This document shows, in pieces, positions 1-8,010 of a DNA stretch of 24,827 nt. The DNA is from an uncultured Oscillospiraceae bacterium (GTDB lineage: Bacteria > Bacillota > Clostridia > Oscillospirales > Oscillospiraceae), in assembly GCA_910588625.1 (NCBI GenBank), contig CAJUQN010000034.1, forward strand, positions 1-24,827, written 5' to 3'. A program made the position numbers and the translations under genes. The notes below the pieces were generated by a model that saw nothing but the letters and a program-made list of their open reading frames with translations, did no database searches and was not told where the DNA came from. Position 1 is the first letter of the stretch; the number at the start of each line of letters is the position of its first letter.

Positions 1-40
1 TTCATCCCACTCTCCCTAACCGCTGACCCGCCCACTCTTT

Positions 41-691
41 CTACCGAAGCCTCAGTAAAGAGGAATAGATGTCAAACTGATAGCCAATCCGCTTCACGGA
101 AAATGCGCGGATCAGCTCCTGGGTCAGCTGCGGGATCGCGTCCGTCCCCAGAAGGGTAAAGTCCAGGTAGTCCTTTTTATAGGCGGCGCGCTCCGAAAGG
201 TTGTCACTGAAAAACTGATTGAGGATGCTTTTGTACTGGAACGGCGGCGGAAATGATTTGGGCCACTGCGTCAGCAGCGCGGGGTCGATGCCGATGTAAA
301 CGATATCCGCGTTTGACATATCTGTTTCCCGGTGCATGGTATTTCGGTTGAGGAGGCAGAGGTTCCCCTGAGTATAGGCGGTCTCTGCCTCCTCAATCAT
401 GACCCGGACGTCCCCCCGCTGCACATACATCAGCTCGAAGAAGTTATGCTTGTGCATATAGGTTTCATGAAAGAACTCGCTTCTTGCCGGAGTGTGGACG
501 CAAAAGGACCACGTATCCATATAGTTGGAAAACAGGTACTCCTGGGGCGTATGGATGCTGGTCACCACCGACAACGGAGAAAAATAGTCCCGCTCGGCCG
601 TATGGTCGCGAAGATAGTTCGGGCCATGGCTGTCGGTTTGATCCCGCATCTCATCAATGCTGTCAAAATACAGATGTGTCATGTTTTCCAT
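41..691 (-). CDS. AraC-family regulator, cupin sensor domain only (HTH missing or frameshifted)
   Basis: This encodes 216 residues from the ATG at 691, preceded by a purine-rich GGGGGC site; an in-frame upstream ATG at 754 would overlap the promoter and is less likely. Residues about 75-125 resemble the AraC-type N-terminal cupin: a His pair in MHKHNFFEL, a turn in YVQRGDVRV, and LLNRNTMH. Family members usually continue for another 100 or so residues with two helix-turn-helix motifs. This frame instead stops at TAG (41-43) right after YSSLLRLR, at the interdomain linker. Another frame stays open from there to the window edge (GTA GAA AGA GTG reading leftward), so a frameshift is possible. 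It is transcribed away from the glycan operon and would be expected to sense a sugar and control it. The domain call is good; whether the protein is functional is open. Confidence 0.7.
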   Translation of the reverse strand: MENMTHLYFDSIDEMRDQTDSHGPNYLRDHTAERDYFSPLSVVTSIHTPQEYLFSNYMDTWSFCVHTPARSEFFHETYMHKHNFFELMYVQRGDVRVMIEEAETAYTQGNLCLLNRNTMHRETDMSNADIVYIGIDPALLTQWPKSFPPPFQYKSILNQFFSDNLSERAAYKKDYLDFTLLGTDAIPQLTQELIRAFSVKRIGYQFDIYSSLLRLR

Positions 692-711
692 GCTAACGCC
701 CCCTTGAGGGC

Positions 712-740
712 AGTATACCACAAAAATGCGCGTTTTTAAA
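712..740 (-). promoter_or_regulatory. Candidate promoter of the AraC-type gene
   Basis: Reading the minus strand there is a TTTAAA (735-740), a 17-base spacer, then TATACT (712-717), which would start transcription about 15 bases before the ATG at 691. The -35 overlaps the ribosome site of the divergent GH43 gene (AAAGGAGG, 738-745). A 16-base imperfect palindrome, AAAAATGCGCGTTTTT (722-737), fills the spacer and could be an operator. This is by eye only. Confidence 0.45.
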
Positions 741-753
741 GGAGGAACCACCA

Positions 754-2217
754 TTGAAACGGCAATGCTACAATCCCTATCTCCCCAGCTGGGAATACAT
801 CCCCGACGCTGAACCGAGGGTGTTCGGCGAGCGGCTGTACATCTATGGGAGCCATGACCTGTTTGGAGCCAAGGAATACTGCGAGGGCAATTACGTCTCC
901 TGGTCGGCCCCGGTGGGCGACCTTTCCGACTGGCGGTACGAGGGCGTGATCTTCAAAAAAGAGGATACCCCGTGGAATCAGGAAAAGCTGTCCTACTATG
1001 CCCCGGATGTGGTGCGCGGCACGGATGGGCGGTATTATCTCTACTACTCCGTGGCCAATACGTCCATCACCTCCGTTGCCGTGTGCGACACCCCCGCGGG
1101 GAAATATCAGTATTTGGGCGACGTCCATTTCCCGGACGGGCGGGTTTATGGCTCAAAGCCGGAAGACTGGTTCGTGTTTGACCCCGCCGTACTGGTGGAC
1201 GACGATGGACGTGTTTTCCTCTATGTGGGGAGCGGTCAGGCGTCAAACGGGAACTTTGGACACGAGATCAAAGGCCTGTTTGTGATGGAACTCGCGCCTG
1301 ATATGCTGACCATCATCAGCGAGCCGACGATTATCATGCCGGCGGATTTTGACCCCAAGAAGCCAAACTATTGGGAGGGCCCCTCCATCCGCCACATCGG
1401 TGAGTGGTATTATCTGGTCTATCCGGCCACTAATATCACCGGCCTCAATTACGCCATGAGCCTGTTTCCCGACAAGGGTTTTGTCCACAAGGGGCCGATC
1501 CACTCCTCCAGCGATATCGGTTTGAACGGCAGAAAGCTCATGAACGCCGCCTATCCCATGGGCAACAGCCACGGCGGCATGGTGTGCGTCAACGGCCAAT
1601 GGTACATATTTGACCACCGCACCACCAATGGAGTGAAAAAGAACCGGCAGGCCGTGGCCGAGCCCATTGAGATCCAGGAGGACGGCACGATTCAAATGGT
1701 GGAGGCCACAAGCTGTGGATTGAACGGCGGCCCCCTGAAGGGGATCGGAACCTATCCGGCCTACATTGCCTGCGTCCTTCATCACGCCGGGGTGTTTGGC
1801 ATCCGCAACCCTATGGGCGGGCCTGAGATCACCCAGGACGGCCCGGACTATGAACCGCCGGAGCCCGAGGGCCGTGAAGTGACGGTGGACACGGAGCTTA
1901 CCGCGCCAACGGCCTATATCTCCAAAATGAAGAATGGCAGCGTCGCCGGGTTCCGATATTTTGACCTGGAAGCAACCACGCGCATCGACGTGACGGTTCG
2001 CGGCGGAGGCGGCGTACTGGAGCTTTTGCCCGGGGAAAAGGGTGTCGTCATAGCTTCCATTTCCATTGCCGCCGCGGACAAATGGACGGCTGCCGGCACG
2101 AAATTCAACGCCAAGCGGCTGGCGCTGGAAAGCCGCCGGCCCATCGGCTCCTGCCCCCTGTATTTTCGGTATAAGGGCAAAGGCGCCCTTGATATTTTGA
2201 ACTTTACACTCGCATAA
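754..2217 (+). CDS. Glycoside hydrolase family 43 protein (first copy)
   Basis: This 487-residue protein has a TTG start nine bases after a strong AAAGGAGG. GH43 enzymes are five-bladed beta-propellers that remove arabinofuranose or xylose from plant polysaccharides. The three expected acids are visible: Asp18 in YIPDAEP (general base), Asp143 in VFDPAVL (pKa modulator) and Glu208 in NYWEGPSIRH (general acid). A beta-rich extension of roughly 100 residues follows from about residue 380 (VAGFRYFDLE) and is shared with the second GH43 in this operon. There is no signal peptide: the protein begins MKRQCYNPYLPSW, directly in blade one, so it should be cytoplasmic and act on imported oligosaccharides. 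It is the first gene of the operon, 15 bases before the esterase. Family is secure; arabinosidase versus xylosidase cannot be told from sequence alone. Confidence 0.9.
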   Translation: MKRQCYNPYLPSWEYIPDAEPRVFGERLYIYGSHDLFGAKEYCEGNYVSWSAPVGDLSDWRYEGVIFKKEDTPWNQEKLSYYAPDVVRGTDGRYYLYYSVANTSITSVAVCDTPAGKYQYLGDVHFPDGRVYGSKPEDWFVFDPAVLVDDDGRVFLYVGSGQASNGNFGHEIKGLFVMELAPDMLTIISEPTIIMPADFDPKKPNYWEGPSIRHIGEWYYLVYPATNITGLNYAMSLFPDKGFVHKGPIHSSSDIGLNGRKLMNAAYPMGNSHGGMVCVNGQWYIFDHRTTNGVKKNRQAVAEPIEIQEDGTIQMVEATSCGLNGGPLKGIGTYPAYIACVLHHAGVFGIRNPMGGPEITQDGPDYEPPEPEGREVTVDTELTAPTAYISKMKNGSVAGFRYFDLEATTRIDVTVRGGGGVLELLPGEKGVVIASISIAAADKWTAAGTKFNAKRLALESRRPIGSCPLYFRYKGKGALDILNFTLA

Positions 2218-2232
2218 CGAAGGAGGATAACC

Positions 2233-3357
2233 ATGGACTGGACACCAATTTGGCATCAAGCCGCCGCCCCCGCATTCGCTATGGGCCTGTTGGCAGGGAA
2301 AAAGAAAACGGTGGTGTTTCATGTAACGCCCCAGGTTTCCGGCGAGAAGCTTCGGGTTCGTTTCTCAAATTACTATGGGAAGAAACCCTATGCCATCGGC
2401 GGACTGACGATATGGGCGCAGGGGAAGATGCACCCCGTCACGAGCGGCGGCAGCGGCTCCTTCTCTGTCCCCGTGGGGGAAAGCTGCTATTCTGACGAGA
2501 TTCCGTTCCCGACGGCCCAGGGCGAGGAGCTGGAGATCAGGCTCTATTATGCGTCAAAGGTCATGGACAGCAATATGACCGAGGAGGCCGCCGTTGTCTA
2601 CCCGGGCGATCACACCGGGGACAAGGAGCTTCCCCCGGCCCGCAGGGAGGGCTATAAGGAGCAGTACAACCTCTATGAAGCCGTTCCCGGGATGGATCAG
2701 ATTGATGTGCTCACCGGCCAGCCGTCGAAGATCATCGCAGCCTTCGGGGACAGCATAACGGCCATGAACCGCTGGGTAAAACCGCTGCAAAAGCGCCTGT
2801 CCGACGCTTACGGTGGCAGGTACACGCTGATGAACGCCGGTATCGGCGGGAACTGCCTGCTCTATGATATTCCGGGGCTGATGGGGGCTTCCTACGGGGA
2901 AAAGGGGGTATCCCGTTTTGAACGCGATGTGCTCCGCTTTGACGGCCTCCACGGGGTGATCCTCGCGCTGGGCGTCAATGACGCGGCTTATTACTCCAAA
3001 AAGACAGAGGCAGTCATCTCCCTGGAAAAATACGCGTCTGCCGTAACAGACATCGTGGAGCGGCTCCACAAGATGGGCGTCCGGGTGTTTGCCCAAACCC
3101 TCCCGCCCCGCATCGGGTTTGTGAAAAAGGGCTATACCCCGGAGATGGAGACCCTGCGGGTCAGTATCAACGGATGGATCAGGGAAAGCACGATGTTCGA
3201 CTACATATTTGACGCGGATGCCCTGCTGCGGGATCAGAACAATCCCTCGGTCACCGACGAGCGCTACCATCAGGGCGACCACCTGCACCCGAACCAGGCC
3301 GGCGGTATGCTGCTGGCACAGGCATACGATTTGAAACAGCTGACCGGGGAGGTGTAG
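2233..3357 (+). CDS. SGNH/GDSL-family hydrolase, probable carbohydrate esterase
   Basis: This is a 374-residue protein with AAGGAGG eight bases before its ATG. Residues 1 to about 155 form a beta-rich N-terminal domain. The SGNH catalytic domain follows with all four blocks: AAFGDSIT with nucleophile Ser174, the oxyanion-hole Gly in NAGIGGN with Asn207, GVND (Asn249), and GDHLHP with Asp349 and His352. Bacterial relatives with this N-terminal extension are acyl or acetyl esterases acting on sugars. No signal peptide or membrane segment is seen, so de-esterification would take place inside the cell. The gene lies between GH43 and a CE4-like deacetylase and stops two bases before the latter starts, which suggests joint removal of acetyl groups that block the glycosidases. 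The exact substrate is unknown. Confidence 0.88.
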   Translation: MDWTPIWHQAAAPAFAMGLLAGKKKTVVFHVTPQVSGEKLRVRFSNYYGKKPYAIGGLTIWAQGKMHPVTSGGSGSFSVPVGESCYSDEIPFPTAQGEELEIRLYYASKVMDSNMTEEAAVVYPGDHTGDKELPPARREGYKEQYNLYEAVPGMDQIDVLTGQPSKIIAAFGDSITAMNRWVKPLQKRLSDAYGGRYTLMNAGIGGNCLLYDIPGLMGASYGEKGVSRFERDVLRFDGLHGVILALGVNDAAYYSKKTEAVISLEKYASAVTDIVERLHKMGVRVFAQTLPPRIGFVKKGYTPEMETLRVSINGWIRESTMFDYIFDADALLRDQNNPSVTDERYHQGDHLHPNQAGGMLLAQAYDLKQLTGEV

Positions 3358-3359
3358 GC

Positions 3360-4100
3360 ATGGGCAAGAAGTATTTTACGCTCAGCTTCGATGATGGGCT
3401 GGAGCAGGACAAACGGGTGATCCGGCTGATGAAGCAATACGGGCTTAAAGGGACCTTCAACCTCAATGCCGGCCTGTTCGGCGCCCGCGGCGAGGTGAAG
3501 GGGATCGGAACCTTCTCTTTCCAGGACTGCCCCGAGGGGGTAACGCACAAATGGCCCTTCTCCTATGTGCGGCACAATCGAATCCCGCAGGACGAGGTTC
3601 TCCAGGTTTATGAGGGGATGGAAATTGCCACCCATGGCTTCCGGCATGAATCCCTGGGCGCTGTCAGCGAGGACGAAATGCGCGCGTCGGTGGACGCGGA
3701 CAAGGCCGCCCTGGAGGGGCTCTTTGGCGCCCCCATCGTGGGCCATGCCTATGCGCAGGGCTCCACTTCGCCGGCAGTGCAGGCGTATCTGAAGGAACGG
3801 GGCTACCGGTATGCCAGAGCGGTGTTCCCCTCTGGCGGCTATGAGTTCCCCGAAGACCCGCTGAACTTCCGTCCCTCCACCTCCATCATTTTGAAGGACG
3901 CCATGAAGCTGGTGGAGCGCTTCAAGCGCGAGGAGGCCCAGGATCGGGACTTGCTGCTATACCTCTGGGCGCACAGCTATGAAATGGACTACGGAAAGGG
4001 CAATGCCAGCTGGGATGCCCTGGAACGGCTTTTTGAGGCCATCGCGGGGCGCAGCGATATCGTATACTGCACCAACAGCGAGGCATTCTCACATATTTGA
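3360..4100 (+). CDS. Polysaccharide deacetylase (NodB/CE4-like)
   Basis: This is a 246-residue NodB-homology protein. Motif 1 is LSFDDG (Asp11 as base, Asp12 as metal ligand) and motif 2 is THGFRH (His92 and His96, the other two metal ligands). A late LWAHSYEMD segment could supply the C-terminal His motif. The length matches a bare NodB domain with no signal peptide, anchor or wall-binding module. That is unusual for CE4 enzymes that act on peptidoglycan or external chitin and xylan, and implies a soluble intracellular substrate such as an acetylated or amidated oligosaccharide. The ATG lies two bases after the esterase stop, with GGGGAGGTG inside the end of that gene as its ribosome site, so the two are translationally linked. 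The fold is confident; the substrate is not. Confidence 0.87.
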   Translation: MGKKYFTLSFDDGLEQDKRVIRLMKQYGLKGTFNLNAGLFGARGEVKGIGTFSFQDCPEGVTHKWPFSYVRHNRIPQDEVLQVYEGMEIATHGFRHESLGAVSEDEMRASVDADKAALEGLFGAPIVGHAYAQGSTSPAVQAYLKERGYRYARAVFPSGGYEFPEDPLNFRPSTSIILKDAMKLVERFKREEAQDRDLLLYLWAHSYEMDYGKGNASWDALERLFEAIAGRSDIVYCTNSEAFSHI

Positions 4101-4114
4101 GGGGGCGCAGATAG

Positions 4115-6514
4115 ATGAAAAAACAAAACTTTAACACGGGCTGGCTGTTCAGTGCCGTGGGCGGGGAGCAGGCTATGAAGCCCGTTACGCTTCCCCATGA
4201 CGCAATGCTGTACGAGAAACGCTCGAAGAATGCCGCTACAGCGGGGGCCTGCGGATATTTTCCCGGCGGCGCCTATGTCTATATCAAACGGTTTCCCGTG
4301 CCCGAGGAGTGGCGGGAGCAGTCCGCTGTCCTGGAATTTGAGGCGGTCTATCAAAACGCCCAGGTGTTCGTGAACGGCACCCTCGCCGCCGAGCAGCGGT
4401 ACGGCTATACCAACTTCTTTGTGGCGCTGGATCGGTATCTGAAATACGGCGAGGAAAATGAGATCAAGGTGATCGCCGACAACTCGGCGGTGCCCAATTC
4501 CCGCTGGTATTCCGGGAGTGGGATCTATCGGAACGTAAACCTTTTCCTTGGGGATCGGAGCCATATCATCCCCGACGGCCTGTTGATCTCCACCTCTGGG
4601 AACGACACGGCCCATGTGAAGGCGTCGGTCACCGGCGGCGACACGGTTCGGGTTTCCATCCTGGACGGCGGAAGCGTCGCGGCGCAGGCCGAGACGCCGG
4701 TAAAGGACGGGGCAGCTTCCGTGGACATCCCCGTTTCCCAGCCCCGGCTTTGGGACGCAGACCACCCCGAGCTGTATCTGTGCCGGACGGAGCTGCTGAA
4801 GGACGGCGAGGTGGTGGACACGGCGGAGGAGCGGTTTGGTTTCCGCACCCTCAGCTGGAGCGTCAAGGGTTTCTTCGTGAATGGGCAAGAGACGCTGCTT
4901 CGCGGCGCCTGCATCCACCACGACAACGGCATCCTGGGCGCGTGCTCCTTTGAAGCTGCTGAACTCCGCCGCGTCCGGCTGCTCAAGGAGGCCGGCTTCA
5001 ACGCGATACGTTCCTCCCATAACCCGGCGTCCAAAGCCTTGCTGGATGCCTGTGACCAGCTGGGTATGTATGTCATGGATGAATTCTGCGACAACTGGCT
5101 GGTGCATAAAAACCCCTACGACTATGCGGACAAGGATTTCCGTGCGTGGTGGGAACGGGATCTCACTGCCATGGTGATCAAAAACTACAACCACCCCAGT
5201 GTAGTCATGAATTCCATCGGGAACGAGATCTCCGAGCTGGCCATCCCCGAGGGACAGGAGTACTGCAAAAAGCTGGCCGTCCTGGCCCGGAAGCTGGATC
5301 CGGGGAAGGCCGTGACCCTGGGCGTCAACCTGATGCTGTGCAGTATGTCGGCCAAGGGCGGCGGCATATACGGCGACAAAAAGGACGGGAAGGAGAACAA
5401 AAACGGCAGCCAGACCATGGATAATGTCCCTACCAGCGCGTTTTTCAATATGCTGATGAACATGGCCGGGGGGATGATTGAAAAAATGGCCGCCAAGCCC
5501 GCCGCGGATAATGCCACAAAGGTGTGCTTCTCCTACCTGGATATCGGCGGATATAACTACGCCGCCTCCCGGTATGAGAAGGACGGCACACTTCATCCGG
5601 ACCGGGTTATCGTTGGCTCCGAGACCCTGCCCAAAAACCTCTATCACAACTGGCAGCTGGTGAAAAAGCTCCCCTATGTCATCGGCGACTTCATGTGGAC
5701 CGGCTGGGACTACCTGGGGGAGTCCGGCATCGGCACCGTCCGCTACAAAAGCTTCAAGAATCCCGGTCAGGACGCGCCTATCATTTCCGGCGGCTGCGGC
5801 GTGATCGACATCTGCGGAAAGCTCCGCCCCGAGGTGCAGTGGAACCGGCTGACCTGGGGACTGGATCACACCCCCGGTATCGGTGTGGAACCGTATACCC
5901 ACGCCGGGGAGACGGGCTCTGTATCCATGTGGCGTGACACAGACGCGGTGGCAAGCTGGTCTTGGGCCGGCTGCGAGGGGAAACGGAACAAGATCACCGT
6001 GTATTCCGACGGTGACACGGCGGAACTCATCCTAAATGGGCGTTCCTATGGGAAGAAAAAGACGAAGGAGTATAAGGCCGTCTTCAAACACATTGCCTAT
6101 GAGCCCGGAACGATCACCGCGATCAGCTATGACAGTGCCGGGAAAGAGCTGTCCCGCACCTCCATGAAGACTGCCGAGGGCGCCAGCGAACTGCGCGTGG
6201 CTGCTGATCGGAACACCTTGAAGGCGGGGACGCAGGATCTGGCTTATTTGAGCATCGACCTGACCGGCGCGGACGGGATCACAAAGTCTTCCGAGGACAC
6301 CGCGGTTACGGTGGAGGTCAGCGGCGCCGGCGAGCTGTTGGCCCTTGGCTCCGCAAAGCCCAATATGGGGGAGAACTTCTTCTCCAATACCCATACCACC
6401 TATTATGGGAAAGCGCTGGCCGTTGTCCGCGCCGGAGACGCCCCTGGCGGGATCACGGTGACTGTGCGGGCAGATGGGATGCAGACCAGGACGGTCGAAC
6501 TGAACGCGATCTAA
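4115..6514 (+). CDS. Glycoside hydrolase family 2 protein (first copy)
   Basis: This 799-residue GH2 enzyme follows a GAGGGGGC ribosome site. The order is an N-terminal jelly-roll (about 1-160, with LPHDAML and SRWYSGSGIYRNV), an immunoglobulin-like domain (about 165-255), a TIM barrel (about 255-560), then a DUF4982-like domain (WSWAGCEGKRNKI onward) and a C-terminal Ig-like domain (about 690-799). The acid/base is Glu371 in NSIGNEISE and the nucleophile Glu503 in VGSETLP. A charged insert (GDKKDGKENKNG) interrupts the barrel around residue 425. The family covers beta-galactosidases, beta-glucuronidases and other exo-enzymes; the C-terminal layout is common in gut bacterial galactosidases, but the specificity is unproven. 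There is no signal peptide. It is a paralogue of the GH2 at 9464-11866. Confidence 0.92.
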   Translation: MKKQNFNTGWLFSAVGGEQAMKPVTLPHDAMLYEKRSKNAATAGACGYFPGGAYVYIKRFPVPEEWREQSAVLEFEAVYQNAQVFVNGTLAAEQRYGYTNFFVALDRYLKYGEENEIKVIADNSAVPNSRWYSGSGIYRNVNLFLGDRSHIIPDGLLISTSGNDTAHVKASVTGGDTVRVSILDGGSVAAQAETPVKDGAASVDIPVSQPRLWDADHPELYLCRTELLKDGEVVDTAEERFGFRTLSWSVKGFFVNGQETLLRGACIHHDNGILGACSFEAAELRRVRLLKEAGFNAIRSSHNPASKALLDACDQLGMYVMDEFCDNWLVHKNPYDYADKDFRAWWERDLTAMVIKNYNHPSVVMNSIGNEISELAIPEGQEYCKKLAVLARKLDPGKAVTLGVNLMLCSMSAKGGGIYGDKKDGKENKNGSQTMDNVPTSAFFNMLMNMAGGMIEKMAAKPAADNATKVCFSYLDIGGYNYAASRYEKDGTLHPDRVIVGSETLPKNLYHNWQLVKKLPYVIGDFMWTGWDYLGESGIGTVRYKSFKNPGQDAPIISGGCGVIDICGKLRPEVQWNRLTWGLDHTPGIGVEPYTHAGETGSVSMWRDTDAVASWSWAGCEGKRNKITVYSDGDTAELILNGRSYGKKKTKEYKAVFKHIAYEPGTITAISYDSAGKELSRTSMKTAEGASELRVAADRNTLKAGTQDLAYLSIDLTGADGITKSSEDTAVTVEVSGAGELLALGSAKPNMGENFFSNTHTTYYGKALAVVRAGDAPGGITVTVRADGMQTRTVELNAI

Positions 6515-6535
6515 GCAGAGCAAGGAAGGGACGTT

Positions 6536-7999
6536 ATGGACAAAAAAGAAACTGGCTTCTGGAACACCCCCCTCATCAGCTCGCTGGTGAGATCCCAGAG
6601 CGTAAAGCTGCCGGAAATGCTGCTGGGCTACTTCATCGGCCCCTTCGGGGCGCTGCTGTCCTCCGGCATTTTCACCAGCATCCTGCAAAACTACTTCACC
6701 GATGTGCTCAAGCTGGATTTGAGCTTCCTCACGGGGCTGCAGCTGTTTTCCACCATCCTGATCGTGGCGGCCAACCTTGTGGTAGGACAGCTCATTGAGC
6801 GCACAAAGGCCCTGGCGGGCAAGGCCCGGCCCTGGGTGCTGCTGTCTGCGCTGACGCTGAGCGTGGCCAGCGTGCTCATGTTCATCGTCCCCGTCCAGAG
6901 TCCCACGGCAAAAATGGTGTGGATCGCCATCGCCTATAATCTCTACTACGCGGTGGCGTATCCCATCTACAACACCGCCAACTCCACCCTGATCCCTGTG
7001 TCCACCCGGGACAGCAAACAGCGGGCCACCCTGGCTTCCTTCACCAACGTGGCGGGCCTGGGGGTCATGGGTGTGGGCTCCATGGTGTTCCCCATGCTGG
7101 TATCCTTCGCCTTGAAAGAAAACCAGGGGCTTTGGTTCATGACCATGCTGGCCGTGGCCATCTTCACCGCCCTGACCATCTTCCTCCAGTTCAAGTTCAC
7201 CCGGGAGCGGGTCACGGAGGAGAGCATGGGCACAGCCGGCAGCGACGCCCAGGACAAAACGGCCACCCTGGGGGAACAGCTCAAGGCTGTGACCAGCGAA
7301 AAGTGGTGGTGGATCACCATTGTCTTTTACATGGGCTTCCAGTGGAGCGGGGCCATGAAGAACGGCTCCATGGCTTTCTTCTGCAAGTGGGTGCTGGACA
7401 ACACCTTCTTTGGCTCCGCCGACGCCTGGGGCGCGTCCCAATCCCTGCTGGCAGTGCTGGGGGCCATCCCCATGGCGGTGGCGGCGGCGCTGGTGGTGCC
7501 GTTGGCCAACAAATTCGGCAAGCGCACCGTCACCATCATCGGCATGGTGGTCGGCGTCATCGGCGGTGTCATTGCCGGGATGGGGCAGGGCCAGATCGTC
7601 CCGGTGGCCATCGGCGTGGCGATCAAGTGCCTGGGTTCCGCCCCGGCGTGCTACCTGATTTTGGCCATGCTGGCGGATGTCATCGACCACATTGAATTCA
7701 AGAGCGGCATCCGCACAGACGGGTTCACCATGTCCATCTACAGCTCCATCATGGTGGCCGCCACCCCGATCTGCAACGCGATTTTCAGCGCCATCCTGAA
7801 CGGCAGCGGCTATGACCAGGGCGCCGACGTGGCCTTGGGCACCGCGGGGCAGACCGCCGCGGCCCAGGGGGCCATCACAGTGAGCTATATCTGGATCGAG
7901 ACCATCGCCTATGCCGTGTGCGCGGTGCTGATGCTGCTGTGGACGGTGGAGAAAAACCTCCCCGAGGAGCAAAAGGCCATCGCGGAGCGCAAAAAGTGA
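6536..7999 (+). CDS. GPH-family sugar:cation symporter (MFS superfamily)
   Basis: This is a 487-residue integral membrane protein with about twelve hydrophobic segments, the expected length for glycoside-pentoside-hexuronide:cation symporters (MelB/XynP type). Typical features are an N-terminal LPEMLLGYFIGPFG, the first cytoplasmic loop GQLIERTK followed by GKARPWVLL, and a central hydrophilic loop around residues 220-255 (FTRERVTEESM). The second half has NKFGKRTV and an AMLADVIDHIEFKSGIRTDG segment characteristic of the family. A ribosome site AAGGAAGG precedes the ATG. It is the only transporter in the window and sits between the two GH43-GH2 pairs, so it probably imports the oligosaccharide that the cytoplasmic hydrolases then degrade, using Na+ or H+. 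The transported sugar is inferred from context only. Confidence 0.92.
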   Translation: MDKKETGFWNTPLISSLVRSQSVKLPEMLLGYFIGPFGALLSSGIFTSILQNYFTDVLKLDLSFLTGLQLFSTILIVAANLVVGQLIERTKALAGKARPWVLLSALTLSVASVLMFIVPVQSPTAKMVWIAIAYNLYYAVAYPIYNTANSTLIPVSTRDSKQRATLASFTNVAGLGVMGVGSMVFPMLVSFALKENQGLWFMTMLAVAIFTALTIFLQFKFTRERVTEESMGTAGSDAQDKTATLGEQLKAVTSEKWWWITIVFYMGFQWSGAMKNGSMAFFCKWVLDNTFFGSADAWGASQSLLAVLGAIPMAVAAALVVPLANKFGKRTVTIIGMVVGVIGGVIAGMGQGQIVPVAIGVAIKCLGSAPACYLILAMLADVIDHIEFKSGIRTDGFTMSIYSSIMVAATPICNAIFSAILNGSGYDQGADVALGTAGQTAAAQGAITVSYIWIETIAYAVCAVLMLLWTVEKNLPEEQKAIAERKK

Positions 8000-8010
8000 G
8001 GGGGCGCGGC

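Noticed and set aside
3989..5902. Very long open frame on the minus strand opposite the first GH2
   Set aside because: It is a shadow of GC-rich codon bias in the real gene: no ribosome site, no recognisable domain and low-complexity composition. Similar shadows at 6032-8020 and 16665-18617 were rejected for the same reason.
7918..8010. N-terminal extension of the second GH43
   Set aside because: The frame is open but lies inside the transporter gene; the GTG at 8011 has a good ribosome site and aligns with the start of the first GH43.
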